A model generated the notes under the pieces. That model did not search any database and was not told the origin of the DNA. It saw only the letters and a program-made list of their open reading frames with translations. Both the position numbers and the translations under genes were made by a program. A stretch of DNA of 64,000 nt from positions 124,001-188,000 of the forward strand of contig NZ_FQZB01000005.1 in NCBI RefSeq assembly GCF_900141845.1, given 5' to 3'. This DNA comes from Clostridium cavendishii DSM 21758 (lineage in GTDB: Bacteria; Bacillota; Clostridia; Clostridiales; Clostridiaceae). Below, one piece after another: positions 8,769-17,817 of this stretch. Every line of letters begins with the position of its first letter. Within the stretch, counting starts at the first letter, position 1.

Positions 8769-9401
8769 ATGAGGGCTACTAAAATAGATATGAGAAACGT
8801 TAACTTTAAGGGTAATGTATTAGATATTGGAAGTGAAAATTATGGCGTTATATATAATTTAATAAAGGAAGATGAATGTGAGATTTCAGTGGATTATTTA
8901 ATAAATGATATATCAAAAGAAAGTGAGCATTATATGATGTATGAAACAGCAGTGATATTTTTTTCTTTAAGCAAGCTGTGGAATAATTTTGAAAGAAAAA
9001 AGCTTTTATTTGAAACTTGGCAAACACTAAAAAAAGGTGGTGAACTTCATATTTGGGATTATGAGAAAAATACTAAAGAAATAATAAATGAAAATATTAC
9101 TGTTACTCTTAAAAATGACAAAATAAAAAAGTTTAATTACTCAAATAAAAATCCTTTTTGTGAATTTTCTTTAGAAACTTCTAAAAAAATACTTGAAAAA
9201 TATTACGAAATAGAAGAAACTAGTCTTTGTAGTGGAATTATATATTTAAAAGCAAAAAGGAAGGGGATACTTAAGGATGAAAGTATTGCTAACAGCCATA
9301 AATTCAAAATACATTCACAGCAACCTAGCATTGAAGTATTTAAAGGCATATACCAAGGAATTAAATTATCAGGGAGAAATAAAGGAATTTTCAATAAATG
9401 A
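8769..9401 (+). CDS. Class I SAM-dependent methyltransferase-like protein with out-of-frame overlap into the next gene
   Basis: About 210 residues are encoded from 8769, where GGAAGGTGAT precedes the ATG. The N-terminal NVLDIGSENYG resembles motif I (SAM binding) of class I methyltransferases, and LKKGGELHIWD resembles the post-I region; the substrate is unknown. The last ~41 codons overlap the start of the radical SAM gene by 125 bp in another frame and look unlike the rest of the protein. A one-base change in the A-run near 9248-9257 would end the protein at TAA 9272-9274, just before the next ATG. The present tail may therefore come from a frameshift. Confidence 0.7.
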   Translation: MRATKIDMRNVNFKGNVLDIGSENYGVIYNLIKEDECEISVDYLINDISKESEHYMMYETAVIFFSLSKLWNNFERKKLLFETWQTLKKGGELHIWDYEKNTKEIINENITVTLKNDKIKKFNYSNKNPFCEFSLETSKKILEKYYEIEETSLCSGIIYLKAKRKGILKDESIANSHKFKIHSQQPSIEVFKGIYQGIKLSGRNKGIFNK

Positions 9402-10971
9402 TAGAATTGAAAAAATATTAGAAGGAATACTAGAGGAAAAACCTGATGTTGTAGCTTTTTCGTGTTATATTTGGAACATGGAATTTGTGAATAAATTGAC
9501 AGAACTTATTAAACGTGTTAATCCTAAGATAGAGATTTTATATGGAGGGCCAGAAGTATCTTATGATAGCTATGAGTTTTTAAATAATCATTTAGGTGAA
9601 TATTTAATTTGTGGTGAAGGTGAAGAAACTTATAAAGAATTTATAGAGTATAAATTAGGTGAAAGAAAGCTAGAAGATATTAAGGGACTTTACTATAGAG
9701 TAGGTGATGAAATTAAGTTTAATGGTGAAAGAAAATTGATGGATATGAATGACTTAGTTTTTCCTTATACCTATGAAGATGATATAGAAAATAAAATAGT
9801 TTATTATGAAGCAAGTAGAGGATGTCCTTTTAAATGTAAATATTGTTTATCATCAGTTATGCATGGGGTAAGATTTCTTGACTTAGAAAGAGTAAAGAAA
9901 GAATTAAAGTTTTTTATGGATAAGAAGATTCCTCTTGTAAAGTTTGTAGATAGGACATTTAATTGTAATCATGATTTCACAAAGGAAATATTGATTTTTT
10001 TAAGTGAGCAGGATACTAATACAAGATTTCATTTTGAGATAGCTGCAGATCTTTTAAGAAATGATGAAATAGAAATACTTAATAAAGCACCTAAGGGAAG
10101 ATTTCAACTAGAAGTTGGAGTTCAAACTACAAATTTAGAGGTTTTAAAAAATATAAATAGATATATAACTTTTGAAAATCTTAAAACTAAGGTTTTAAAT
10201 GTAGCCAAGGGTCAAAATGTTATGCAACATTTAGATTTAATAGCAGGACTTCCTGGGGAAAATTATGAATCTTTTAGAAATTCATTTAATGATGTTCATT
10301 CTATAAATCCAGATGAAATACAGCTTGGATTTTTAAAGTTGCTTAAGGGTTCATCTATGAGGTCAGAAGCTGAAAAATGGGGTATAGTATATTCACCATA
10401 TGCACCATATGAAATCTTAAGTAGTAAAGATATATCTTATTATGAACTTTTAAAGCTTAAGAAAATAGAAGAAATGGTAGATAAATATTATAATTCTGGA
10501 AAGTTTAAAAATATATTAAGTTTCTTTTTGAAAAAATTTGAGACTCCATTTGATTTTTATTATGAATTATCATGCTTTTTTGAATTAAAAGGTTTTTTTA
10601 ATAGAAGTATAAATAGTACAGAATATTATAAGGTTTTATTTGATTTCAATGAAGAAGTTTTAAATGGAAAGGGTAGGGAAGTTTTAAGAGAAATAATAAA
10701 GTATGATTATTTATGTTTTAACAAGAAAAAATGGTTACCAGAATTTCTTTTAAGAAATATGGATAAGTATGAAGAAAGAGATGTTAGAGAAAAACTTAGA
10801 ATTTCAATGGGTAATCTTAAAAAATTTCATATAGAAAGGTTTGAAATAGATATTTCCCAATATTTAAAGTCAAATATGATAATTAATAATATATCATATT
10901 TGATATTTGATGAAGAAAATAGTGATAATATAATAGATGTAACTAAAATAGTTTCAGAAGAACAGATATAA
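9277..10971 (+). CDS. B12-binding-domain radical SAM protein (DUF4080 type)
   Basis: The 564-residue protein starts with MKVLLTAINSKYIHSNLAL and has an N-terminal cobalamin-binding-type Rossmann domain (about 1-140). A radical SAM domain follows with the cluster motif CPFKCKYC (near residue 184), where three Cys bind the [4Fe-4S] cluster. The C-terminal ~200 residues match the clostridial DUF4080 extension as I remember it. Members may be methyltransferases or other radical enzymes; the substrate is unknown. AAGGAAGGGG lies upstream of the ATG, inside the preceding methyltransferase frame, so the two are co-transcribed and probably work on related chemistry. Confidence 0.85.
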   Translation: MKVLLTAINSKYIHSNLALKYLKAYTKELNYQGEIKEFSINDRIEKILEGILEEKPDVVAFSCYIWNMEFVNKLTELIKRVNPKIEILYGGPEVSYDSYEFLNNHLGEYLICGEGEETYKEFIEYKLGERKLEDIKGLYYRVGDEIKFNGERKLMDMNDLVFPYTYEDDIENKIVYYEASRGCPFKCKYCLSSVMHGVRFLDLERVKKELKFFMDKKIPLVKFVDRTFNCNHDFTKEILIFLSEQDTNTRFHFEIAADLLRNDEIEILNKAPKGRFQLEVGVQTTNLEVLKNINRYITFENLKTKVLNVAKGQNVMQHLDLIAGLPGENYESFRNSFNDVHSINPDEIQLGFLKLLKGSSMRSEAEKWGIVYSPYAPYEILSSKDISYYELLKLKKIEEMVDKYYNSGKFKNILSFFLKKFETPFDFYYELSCFFELKGFFNRSINSTEYYKVLFDFNEEVLNGKGREVLREIIKYDYLCFNKKKWLPEFLLRNMDKYEERDVREKLRISMGNLKKFHIERFEIDISQYLKSNMIINNISYLIFDEENSDNIIDVTKIVSEEQI

Positions 10972-10997
10972 ATTTAATTTAACATTATAAAATAAAG

Positions 10998-11036
10998 ATC
11001 TAACAGGGTTTGAAATATAATTTTGTTAGGTTTTTA
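10998..11036 (+). terminator. Probable terminator
   Basis: Arms ATCTAACA (10998-11005) and TGTTAGGT (11024-11031), with one G-T pair, are followed by TTTTTATTTT. Confidence 0.55.
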
Positions 11037-11246
11037 TTTTAGATTTACAAATATGAGAATTAAATAATATCTGATAGTTGTTTAAAGAATGAAGAGTTTT
11101 TTTAATAAAATATAAAAAAAAATAATAAAAAGTTAACTTTAAAGCAATTAATACTGTTGAAAGAATGTAAAGTATGGTATAATGAGTAAAATAAAAAGCA
11201 ATAGGGAGTAAAAGATTTAATGTTAAAAAAGAAGGGGGCAATTGGG

Positions 11247-11855
11247 GTGAAGGATGTTGTAATTTTAAATACTTTAGAACAAATAAAGGCATATTCAGAT
11301 CCATATCGATTAAGAATAATAACGTTTCTGAGGAATAATAAAGAAGAGGCTACTGTAAAGCAAATTGCTGATTACTTAGGGGAAGTGCCAGCAAAAATCC
11401 ATTATCATATAAAGAAACTTGAAAAAGCTGGTATAGTAGAACTTATACGAACTAAAGAAATTAAAGGAATTATAGCTAAATATTATTACTTAACTGGGAA
11501 TAGTTTTGAAATTTTTGGGGAAAATATACAAGAGGAAGCTAAGCAAGTATATAAATCTCAACTTCTTAACTTAATAAATGAGTATTATGATAAATCGAAA
11601 GAAATATCAATAGAGGCTATGAAAAAAAATTTAAATAATTTAAATGATCATAAGGCCTTAAGTGTAGCTTGTAGGGAAATTTATGTTACAGAAGAAGAGT
11701 TTGAAGCAGTAAATAATGAGATAAGATCTATTTTGTTAAAATATGAAAAGAAACAAGAAGGAAAAATGTCTTATCATACATTTGCTGTTATCACAAAGCT
11801 TAATAATGAGCAAGAGGATGTTAATTACTTAGTAAGTGAAAATTCTAATTTTTGA
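11247..11855 (+). CDS. ArsR-like winged-helix transcriptional regulator
   Basis: The regulator is about 203 residues. The N-terminal ~90 residues (IKAYSDPYRLRIITFL, then TVKQIADYLGEVPAKIHYHIKKLEKAGIV) form a classic ArsR/HTH-20 winged helix. The C-terminal half is helical and has no recognised ligand motif or metal-binding cysteines, so it is not a typical metal sensor. I choose GTG 11247 because GAAGGGGG lies 8 bases upstream; an in-frame ATG at 11220 has a weaker site. It stands alone with its own upstream region, so its targets cannot be inferred. Confidence 0.85.
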   Translation: MKDVVILNTLEQIKAYSDPYRLRIITFLRNNKEEATVKQIADYLGEVPAKIHYHIKKLEKAGIVELIRTKEIKGIIAKYYYLTGNSFEIFGENIQEEAKQVYKSQLLNLINEYYDKSKEISIEAMKKNLNNLNDHKALSVACREIYVTEEEFEAVNNEIRSILLKYEKKQEGKMSYHTFAVITKLNNEQEDVNYLVSENSNF

Positions 11856-11864
11856 TAAATTTAA

Positions 11865-11912
11865 TTTTAAGCAAAGAAGATATTATGAATATAATATTAA
11901 CTTTGCTTAAAA
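11865..11912. other. Long hairpin between the ArsR-like gene and tagO
   Basis: Perfect 12-bp arms (11865-11876 with 11901-11912) enclose a second 7-bp inverted repeat (11880-11886 with 11891-11897). There is no clear T-run on either side, so it may be a weak terminator, an operator or an mRNA-stability element. Confidence 0.5.
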
Positions 11913-12039
11913 TCACGGGTTAAGCGATATTTTAACATCTTTGTTATTACTAAATTCTAAGAAATGTGGTATAGTATAAATAGAATTTTTAATTATACTT
12001 GTAGTTTTTAAGGTCAGACAACTTAGGAGGAGATAACAC

Positions 12040-12999
12040 ATGTTTAAATATTTTTGGGCATTTATTATACCATTTTTAATGGTTATAGTTTTAATGCCGG
12101 CCTTGATGAGATTTGCTGAAAAGATACAGTTTATAGATAAACCAACAGAAAGAAAAAAACATAAGAATCCTGTTCCATTAATAGGTGGTGTTGCTATGTT
12201 TATAGGATTCTTTACAGGTTTTCTTTATAATGTTGCTATAGGTAGAATAGAACTAGAAACCATAATTATATTTATAGCTTCGCTTATGGTTTTAATAATA
12301 GGGCTTGTAGATGATTTTTACAAAACTAGAAAAAAAGAATTTCCTATTTATCCAAGATTCATAGTACAAATTTTAGCTGCAATCTTAGTATATAAATCAG
12401 GTGTGGTATTTATGGGATTTACAAATCCATTTGGTGGTAATTTCATTATGATACCAGAAATATTACAGTTTATACTTACAATAACATGGATATTTGGAGT
12501 AACTACTGTTATAAATTGGTCAGATGGGATGGATGGGCTTGCAGGCGGGCTTTCTGCAATATCAGCTACAACTATGTTTGTTGTAGCTATGGCTAAAGAA
12601 CAAAGTTCTTCAGCTGTAATGTCAATATGTTTAGTAGGAGCAATCTTAGGATTTTTGAATTTTAACAGACATCCGGCAAGGGTTTTTATGGGTGACTCAG
12701 GAGCTAACTTTTTAGGATTTATTTTATCTATAATAGCGTTAGATGGGGCATTTAAACAAGCTACTGTTATGTCTATGCTAATTCCAATATTTGCGCTTGG
12801 TGTTCCTATATTTGATAATATATTTGTAATATTTAAAAGATTTATAGATGGGAAACCTGTTTATCAAGCAGATAGAAGTCAAATACATTTTAGATTAGAA
12901 GAGCGTGGTATGACTCCTAAGCAAGTGGTAACTTACATATGCTTAATAAGTGGTGGGTTGAGCTTAATATCAATTATTATTTTGGTATTAAAGTTATAG
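12040..12999 (+). CDS. tagO: Undecaprenyl-phosphate N-acetylglucosaminyl-1-phosphate transferase
   Basis: The 319-residue integral membrane enzyme of the MraY/WecA/TagO family transfers GlcNAc-1-phosphate from UDP-GlcNAc to undecaprenyl phosphate. This is the first membrane step of teichoic acid or other cell-wall glycan synthesis. Visible motifs are the Asp pair at 91-92 in GLVDDFYKT, NWSDGMDGLAGG (159-170), FMGDSGANFLG, and the cytoplasmic loop DRSQIHFRL typical of the GlcNAc-using branch. About ten transmembrane segments are present. GGAGGAG precedes the ATG. The gene is monocistronic, ending at the terminator at 13017-13057. The WecA/TagO choice is nominal. Confidence 0.93.
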   Translation: MFKYFWAFIIPFLMVIVLMPALMRFAEKIQFIDKPTERKKHKNPVPLIGGVAMFIGFFTGFLYNVAIGRIELETIIIFIASLMVLIIGLVDDFYKTRKKEFPIYPRFIVQILAAILVYKSGVVFMGFTNPFGGNFIMIPEILQFILTITWIFGVTTVINWSDGMDGLAGGLSAISATTMFVVAMAKEQSSSAVMSICLVGAILGFLNFNRHPARVFMGDSGANFLGFILSIIALDGAFKQATVMSMLIPIFALGVPIFDNIFVIFKRFIDGKPVYQADRSQIHFRLEERGMTPKQVVTYICLISGGLSLISIIILVLKL

Positions 13000-13016
13000 C
13001 TTTAAAATAATAAGTA

Positions 13017-13057
13017 AAAAACTATGTTAAAGTAAAAATGTCTTTAGTATAGTTTTT
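13017..13057 (+). terminator. Terminator after tagO
   Basis: A 16-bp stem (13017-13032 with 13042-13057, two G-T pairs) ends in a T-run. It covers a possible upstream ATG of the next gene, which argues for that gene's start at 13106. Confidence 0.85.
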
Positions 13058-13105
13058 TTGATGTGTAAAAAAGGTATAAAAATATTTTTAAGGGTGGAAA
13101 GTGTA

Positions 13106-13666
13106 ATGAAAAATCCATATAAATGTATTTCAGATTTCATTTTTGTAGAGCCTGTATTAGAAAAGGCTGATGTTATTTTAATACCTGGGTGTAATAAGCT
13201 GGAAGCTATAGAAGGGGCTATTAATCTTTATAATCAAGGCTATTCATCTTTACTTTTACCTTCTGGTGGACAAAATAGACTGTTAAATGGATATGATACA
13301 GAATGGGAGATGTTTAAAGATAGAGCTATAGAGCTAGGTGTTAGAGAAAAAGATATTTTGAAAGAAGATAAGGCTAGGAATACTTTTGAAAATGCTATAT
13401 ATTCATTAGAGACCTTAAGTAAGAATAACATAAATATAAAAAGTGCTATAATTAGTTGTAAATGGATACATTCAAGAAGAGCTTTACTAACTTATGAAAC
13501 GATATTTCCTAAAGATGTTGAATTTTTTATAGCGCCTGTTTTAGATGATAAAAAAATATATAAGAGCAACTGGTATTATAATGAGGAGCAAGTCAATATG
13601 GTTATGGATGAGGTAATTAAGATAGGAAAATATTTTCAAACAGAAATATATAATTTCATGAAATAA
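13106..13666 (+). CDS. YdcF/SanA-family (DUF218) protein
   Basis: The ~186-residue protein has the core pattern of the YdcF/ElyC/SanA family: ADVILIPGC, then LLPSGGQ, then FENAIYSLETL, and the late SRRALLTYETIFP. Family members are linked to envelope or lipid-carrier metabolism, but the reaction is unknown. No transmembrane segment is visible, so this version is probably cytoplasmic. I start at 13106, where GGGTGGAAAG lies upstream; an ATG at 13058 falls in the tagO terminator. Confidence 0.8.
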   Translation: MKNPYKCISDFIFVEPVLEKADVILIPGCNKLEAIEGAINLYNQGYSSLLLPSGGQNRLLNGYDTEWEMFKDRAIELGVREKDILKEDKARNTFENAIYSLETLSKNNINIKSAIISCKWIHSRRALLTYETIFPKDVEFFIAPVLDDKKIYKSNWYYNEEQVNMVMDEVIKIGKYFQTEIYNFMK

Positions 13667-13748
13667 TACATTATTATGAAAATATATTTTAAAATGTATT
13701 TACAAATAATAGATAATGATGTATACTATAAAAAATTAAATAAGTGTT

Positions 13749-13861
13749 ACTTATCAAGAGTGGTGGAGGGACTGGCCCTATGAAACCCAGCAACCATATA
13801 TTATTTTCATTTAATAATATAAAGGTGCTAATTCCTGCAGTAATAGTACTGAGAGATAGGG
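13749..13861 (+). promoter_or_regulatory. SAM-I (S-box) riboswitch
   Basis: The conserved S-box features are present in order: CTTATCAAGAGTGG at the 5' side of P1/P2, GGAGGGACTGGCCC and TGAAACCCAGCAACC, a variable P3 hairpin, AAGGTGCTAATTCC, and GAGAGATAGGG closing P1. It lies directly upstream of metF with a terminator between, so high S-adenosylmethionine should end transcription early. Confidence 0.95.
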
Positions 13862-13883
13862 TTTTTGTCTAGAAAGTAGTTTG

Positions 13884-13915
13884 AACTTAAAGGATATACC
13901 CTTTAAGTTTTTTTA
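13884..13915 (+). terminator. SAM riboswitch expression-platform terminator
   Basis: Stem AACTTAAAGG/CCTTTAAGTT is followed by a T-run. AGGGT at the 3' side of P1 (13858-13862) can pair with ACCCT (13898-13902), a plausible antiterminator contact. Confidence 0.88.
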
Positions 13916-14000
13916 TTGTATGAAAATATATTGATATTTATTATAAGTGTTAGAAGAATAGTTTATTATAAAATTTTTAAATGATAAAAGGGGGCTAATT

Positions 14001-14885
14001 ATGGAAATTAAGAAATTGTTTGATGACAAAAAGGTTGTGTTTTCATTTGAAATTTTTCCGCCTAAAGTAACATCGAAGGTGGAAGTTATATATGAAACAT
14101 TAGCTACGTTTAGCTATTTGAAACCTGATTTTGTAAGTGTTACATTTGGGGCAGGTGGTAGTGCTAGTGACAATAAAACTACAGAGTTATCATCTTTGGT
14201 AAAAAATAAGTATGGCATAGAGACAGTAGCTCATTTAACATGTGTGAATTCAAAGGTTTCTGATATAGATTGTATTTTAGAAAATTTAAAACATAATGGT
14301 ATACTAAATATATTGGCATTAAGAGGAGATATTATAGATAAACAAAATTTAGGGGAGTTTAAATATGCTAGTGAACTTATTTCTCATATAAAACAAAAAG
14401 GTAATTTTAGTGTTTCGGCAGCATGTTATCCAGAAGGACACATTGAAAGTACAAGTTTAGAACAGGATATAATAAATCTTAAAGAGAAAGTTGACTCTGG
14501 TGCTGATCATTTAATTTCTCAACTATTTTTTGACAATAATGTTTTTTATAAATTTTTAGATGAGACAAGTAAAAAAGGAATAAATGTTCCTATACAAGCA
14601 GGTATAATGCCTGTAACAAATAAAAAGCAAATTGAAAGAATAGCAAGTATATCAGGAGCAAAAATACCACCTAAATTTCTAAAAATATTAGATAAATATG
14701 AAAATGATAAAGAAGCTTTAAGAGATGCTGGAATTTATTACGCTGTTGAGCAAATTATAGATTTAATTTCTTCTGGTGTAAAGGGTATACATCTATACAC
14801 TATGAATAGTCCTTATGTAGCAAGAAAAGTTACTGAATCCATAGAGCATATATTGAGCTCTATAAATAATAAAAATATAAGATAG
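14001..14885 (+). CDS. metF: 5,10-methylenetetrahydrofolate reductase
   Basis: The 294-residue flavoenzyme reduces methylene-THF to methyl-THF for methionine synthesis. The family start FSFEIFPPK, followed by FVSVTFGAGGS and later NILALRGD and DHLISQLFFDN, fits MetF throughout, at the normal single-domain length. It is controlled by the SAM-I riboswitch upstream, which fits its place in the methionine cycle. RBS AAGGGGG lies 8 bases before the ATG. It is alone between the riboswitch terminator and its own terminator. It might equally serve one-carbon metabolism, but the S-box points to methionine. Confidence 0.96.
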   Translation: MEIKKLFDDKKVVFSFEIFPPKVTSKVEVIYETLATFSYLKPDFVSVTFGAGGSASDNKTTELSSLVKNKYGIETVAHLTCVNSKVSDIDCILENLKHNGILNILALRGDIIDKQNLGEFKYASELISHIKQKGNFSVSAACYPEGHIESTSLEQDIINLKEKVDSGADHLISQLFFDNNVFYKFLDETSKKGINVPIQAGIMPVTNKKQIERIASISGAKIPPKFLKILDKYENDKEALRDAGIYYAVEQIIDLISSGVKGIHLYTMNSPYVARKVTESIEHILSSINNKNIR

Positions 14886-14890
14886 AATAT

Positions 14891-14926
14891 AAAAATGCAT
14901 CAGGTTTATAACTTGATGCATTTTTA
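14891..14926 (+). terminator. Terminator after metF
   Basis: Arms 14891-14905 and 14911-14925 (AAAAATGCATCAGGT against ACTTGATGCATTTTT) form a long stem ending in T-rich sequence. Confidence 0.85.
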
Positions 14927-15072
14927 TGCATTTAAGTTTAATAAATATGCAGTAAATTCGCTTTGAATTATGTCAAGAAATTTATTAAAATTCATTACAT
15001 TATTAAAATACATATAAAAAAAGCTTTTAATGCTGATAAAATGTCAAAAATAAAAAGTTTACATTTAATAAA

Positions 15073-15131
15073 TGCATAAATATAATAAATTTCTGTATAA
15101 ATATGCATTTATTGTATTGCATAATTATAAA
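15073..15131 (+). promoter_or_regulatory. Three ARG-box-like sites (ArgR operator)
   Basis: TGCATAAATATAAT (15073-15086), TGTATAAATATGCA (15094-15107) and TGCATAATTATAAA (15118-15131) resemble the TGNATWWWWATNCA arginine-repressor box; the middle one is the best match. They are spaced 21 and 24 bp and the last overlaps the -35 element of the arg operon promoter. Repression of the operon by arginine-bound ArgR is the expected role. Confidence 0.75.
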
Positions 15132-15145
15132 TTACAAAGTATACT
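15117..15145 (+). promoter_or_regulatory. Sigma-A promoter of the arginine operon
   Basis: TTGCAT (15117-15122) and TATACT (15140-15145) have an optimal 17-bp spacer, 34 bp before argG. Confidence 0.75.
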
Positions 15146-15178
15146 TATAACATAAGTAGTAAATAGGGGGTCATAAAT

Positions 15179-16387
15179 ATGAAAGATATTAAAAAAGTAA
15201 TTTTAGCATATTCTGGAGGGTTAGATACATCAATAATAATTCCTTGGCTTAAGGAAAACTATGGTTGTGAAGTCATAGCAGTAGCTGGAGATGTGGGGCA
15301 AGGAGAAGAACTAGAACCACTTAATGAAAAGGCTATTAAAACTGGAGCAAGTAAATTATATATAGAGGATTTAAAGAAAGAATTAGTAGAAGATGTTATA
15401 TTTGAATGTTTGAAGGCAAATGCTTTATATGAAAATAAATATTTATTAGGTACTGCTTTTGCAAGACCAATAATAGCAAAAAGGCTTGTAGAAATAGCAA
15501 AAAAAGAAGGTGCAGATGCTATTGTTCATGGATGTACTGGAAAAGGTAATGATCAAGTTAGATTTGAACTTGCAATAAAAGCCTTTGCGCCAGATATGAA
15601 GATTATTGCACCTTGGAGAATTTGGGACATCAAATCAAGGGATGAAGAAATTGATTATGCAGAAAAAAGAAATATAGATATACCTTTAACTAGAGAAACA
15701 AATTATTCTAAGGATAAGAATTTATGGCATCTAAGTCATGAAGGTTTAGATTTAGAAAATCCAGCAAATGAACCTAATTATGATAAAATACTTGAAATGT
15801 CTGTTACACCTGAAAAGGCACCTGACAAATCAACCTATATAAATATATATTTTGAACAAGGAATACCTAAAAAACTTGATGGAGTAGAATATAATTCGGT
15901 AGAAATGGTAAAAAAATTAAATGAAATTGGTGGAGCTAATGGTATTGGGATAATAGACTTAGTTGAAAATAGATTAGTTGGTATGAAGTCTAGAGGAGTT
16001 TATGAAACTCCTGGTGGAACTATACTTTATTATGCTCATAGAGAGATTGAAAGTGTTTGTTTAGATAAAGAAACATCACATTATAAAGATTTATTAGGTC
16101 AAAAGCTTGGAGAAATTTTATATTATGGACAATGGTATACTCCGCTTAGAGAAGCTATATGTAGTTTTGTAAATAAGACCCAAGAAAATGTTACTGGAGA
16201 AGTAAAGCTTAAACTTTATAAAGGTAATATAATAACAGCCGGTATAAGTTCGCCTTATAGCTTATATGATGAAGAAATAGCAACTTTTGATAAGGATGAA
16301 GTCTATAATCAGAAGGATTCAGAAGGGTTTATAAATTTATATTCGCTACCAATCACTGTAATGGCGAAAAAATACAATAAAAAATAA
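15179..16387 (+). CDS. argG: Argininosuccinate synthase
   Basis: The 402-residue cytoplasmic enzyme joins citrulline and aspartate using ATP. The N-terminal AYSGGLDTSIIIPWL is the PP-loop ATP-binding motif, and HGCTGKGNDQVRFEL binds substrate; length and order are those of type I ArgG. It is the first gene of a seven-gene operon that runs to argF. The promoter and ARG-box-like sites lie just upstream. TAGGGGG precedes the ATG. The next gene, argH, starts 26 bp after the stop. Confidence 0.98.
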   Translation: MKDIKKVILAYSGGLDTSIIIPWLKENYGCEVIAVAGDVGQGEELEPLNEKAIKTGASKLYIEDLKKELVEDVIFECLKANALYENKYLLGTAFARPIIAKRLVEIAKKEGADAIVHGCTGKGNDQVRFELAIKAFAPDMKIIAPWRIWDIKSRDEEIDYAEKRNIDIPLTRETNYSKDKNLWHLSHEGLDLENPANEPNYDKILEMSVTPEKAPDKSTYINIYFEQGIPKKLDGVEYNSVEMVKKLNEIGGANGIGIIDLVENRLVGMKSRGVYETPGGTILYYAHREIESVCLDKETSHYKDLLGQKLGEILYYGQWYTPLREAICSFVNKTQENVTGEVKLKLYKGNIITAGISSPYSLYDEEIATFDKDEVYNQKDSEGFINLYSLPITVMAKKYNKK

Positions 16388-16413
16388 TCAATAAACAATA
16401 GGAGGAGCTTAGA

Positions 16414-17817
16414 ATGAAACTTTGGTCTGGTAGATTCCAAAAGGATGTAAACGAGGAAGTTAATGATTTTAATGCCTCTATAGATGTAGATTATAGAATG
16501 TATGAAGAAGATATAGAGGGAAGTATAGCTCATGTAAATATGATTGCTAAATGTGGAATTATTAAAGAAGAAGAAGGTCAAAAAATAGTTTGTGGACTAA
16601 ATGATATACTTACGAAGATTAAGAATGGTGAATTAAGCTTTTCTAAAGAAAATGAGGATGTTCACATGAATATAGAGACTATGCTTATAGATAATATAGG
16701 AGAAGTTGCGAAAAAACTTCATACAGCAAGAAGTAGAAATGATCAAGTTGCATTGGATATTAGAATTTATCTAAAAAAAGAAATTTTAAATCTAAAGAAA
16801 CTTATTTTAGATATGGAGAAGGTATTACTTAGAAAAGGTGAAGAAAATTTAAATACTATTATGCCTGGTTATACTCATATGCAGAAGGCTCAACCAATAA
16901 CCTTTTCACATCATTTAATGGCATATAGTGAGATGTTTAAAAGAGATTATGAAAGGCTTGAGGATTGTTATAGAAGAATGAATGCTATGCCTTTAGGAAG
17001 TGGAGCGTTAGCTACTACAACTTATCCTATAAATAGGGTTATGGTAAAGGAAGTTTTAAGATTTGATAAGGTTATGACTAATAGTATAGATGGTGTTTCT
17101 GATAGAGATTTTGTATTAGAATTAGCTTCATCATTAAGTATTTTAATGATGCATTTATCAAGATTTAGTGAAGAAGTTATACTTTGGTGCAGCCAAGAAT
17201 TTAATTATGTAGAGTTAGATGATGCATATTCTACAGGTTCAAGTATAATGCCACAAAAAAAGAATCCTGATGTAGCAGAGCTTGTTAGGGGGAAAACAGG
17301 TAGAGTATATGGAAATTTAATGGGGTTATTGACTATTATGAAGGGGTTACCATTAGCTTACAATAAAGATATGCAAGAAGATAAGGAACAAATTTTTGAT
17401 TCTGTAGATACAGTTAAAATATGTCTTAGTGTATTTGCTAAGATGATAGACACTATGAAAGTTAATAAAGAAAATATGGAAAAGGCGTGTAGGGATGGCT
17501 TTATTAATGCTACAGATTTAGCTGATTATATGGTTAAAAAAGGTATGAGTTTTAGAGATGCCCATCACGTAACTGGAGAAATAGTTTTTTACGCAATAAA
17601 AGAAGAGAAGGTTTTAGAAGAAATTTCTTTAGAAAAGTTTAAAGAATTTTCACAGATTTTTGAAATTGATGTATATGAAGCCATAGATATAAGAAAGTGT
17701 GTTGAGAATAGAAAAGTTATAGGTGGTCCTAGTCCTGAAGAGGTAAAGGTTAGATTAAAGGAACTTAAAGAGTTCATAATAGTAAAGGCAAATGAAAGAA
17801 GGGAATTATGTGGTTAA
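16414..17817 (+). CDS. argH: Argininosuccinate lyase
   Basis: The 467-residue enzyme cleaves argininosuccinate to arginine and fumarate, the last step of the pathway. It starts MKLWSGRFQKDVNEEVNDFN, typical of ArgH, and has HTARSRNDQVALD and the fumarase-superfamily signature GSSIMPQKKNPD with the catalytic serine loop. AGGAGGAG gives a strong ribosome site. Its end overlaps the GTG start of argC by 8 bp, so the two are translationally coupled. Confidence 0.98.
   Translation: MKLWSGRFQKDVNEEVNDFNASIDVDYRMYEEDIEGSIAHVNMIAKCGIIKEEEGQKIVCGLNDILTKIKNGELSFSKENEDVHMNIETMLIDNIGEVAKKLHTARSRNDQVALDIRIYLKKEILNLKKLILDMEKVLLRKGEENLNTIMPGYTHMQKAQPITFSHHLMAYSEMFKRDYERLEDCYRRMNAMPLGSGALATTTYPINRVMVKEVLRFDKVMTNSIDGVSDRDFVLELASSLSILMMHLSRFSEEVILWCSQEFNYVELDDAYSTGSSIMPQKKNPDVAELVRGKTGRVYGNLMGLLTIMKGLPLAYNKDMQEDKEQIFDSVDTVKICLSVFAKMIDTMKVNKENMEKACRDGFINATDLADYMVKKGMSFRDAHHVTGEIVFYAIKEEKVLEEISLEKFKEFSQIFEIDVYEAIDIRKCVENRKVIGGPSPEEVKVRLKELKEFIIVKANERRELCG

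Noticed and set aside
11865..11912. Hairpin as a riboswitch upstream of tagO
   Set aside because: It is a simple nested stem with no known aptamer sequence, and more than 120 bp separate it from the gene.
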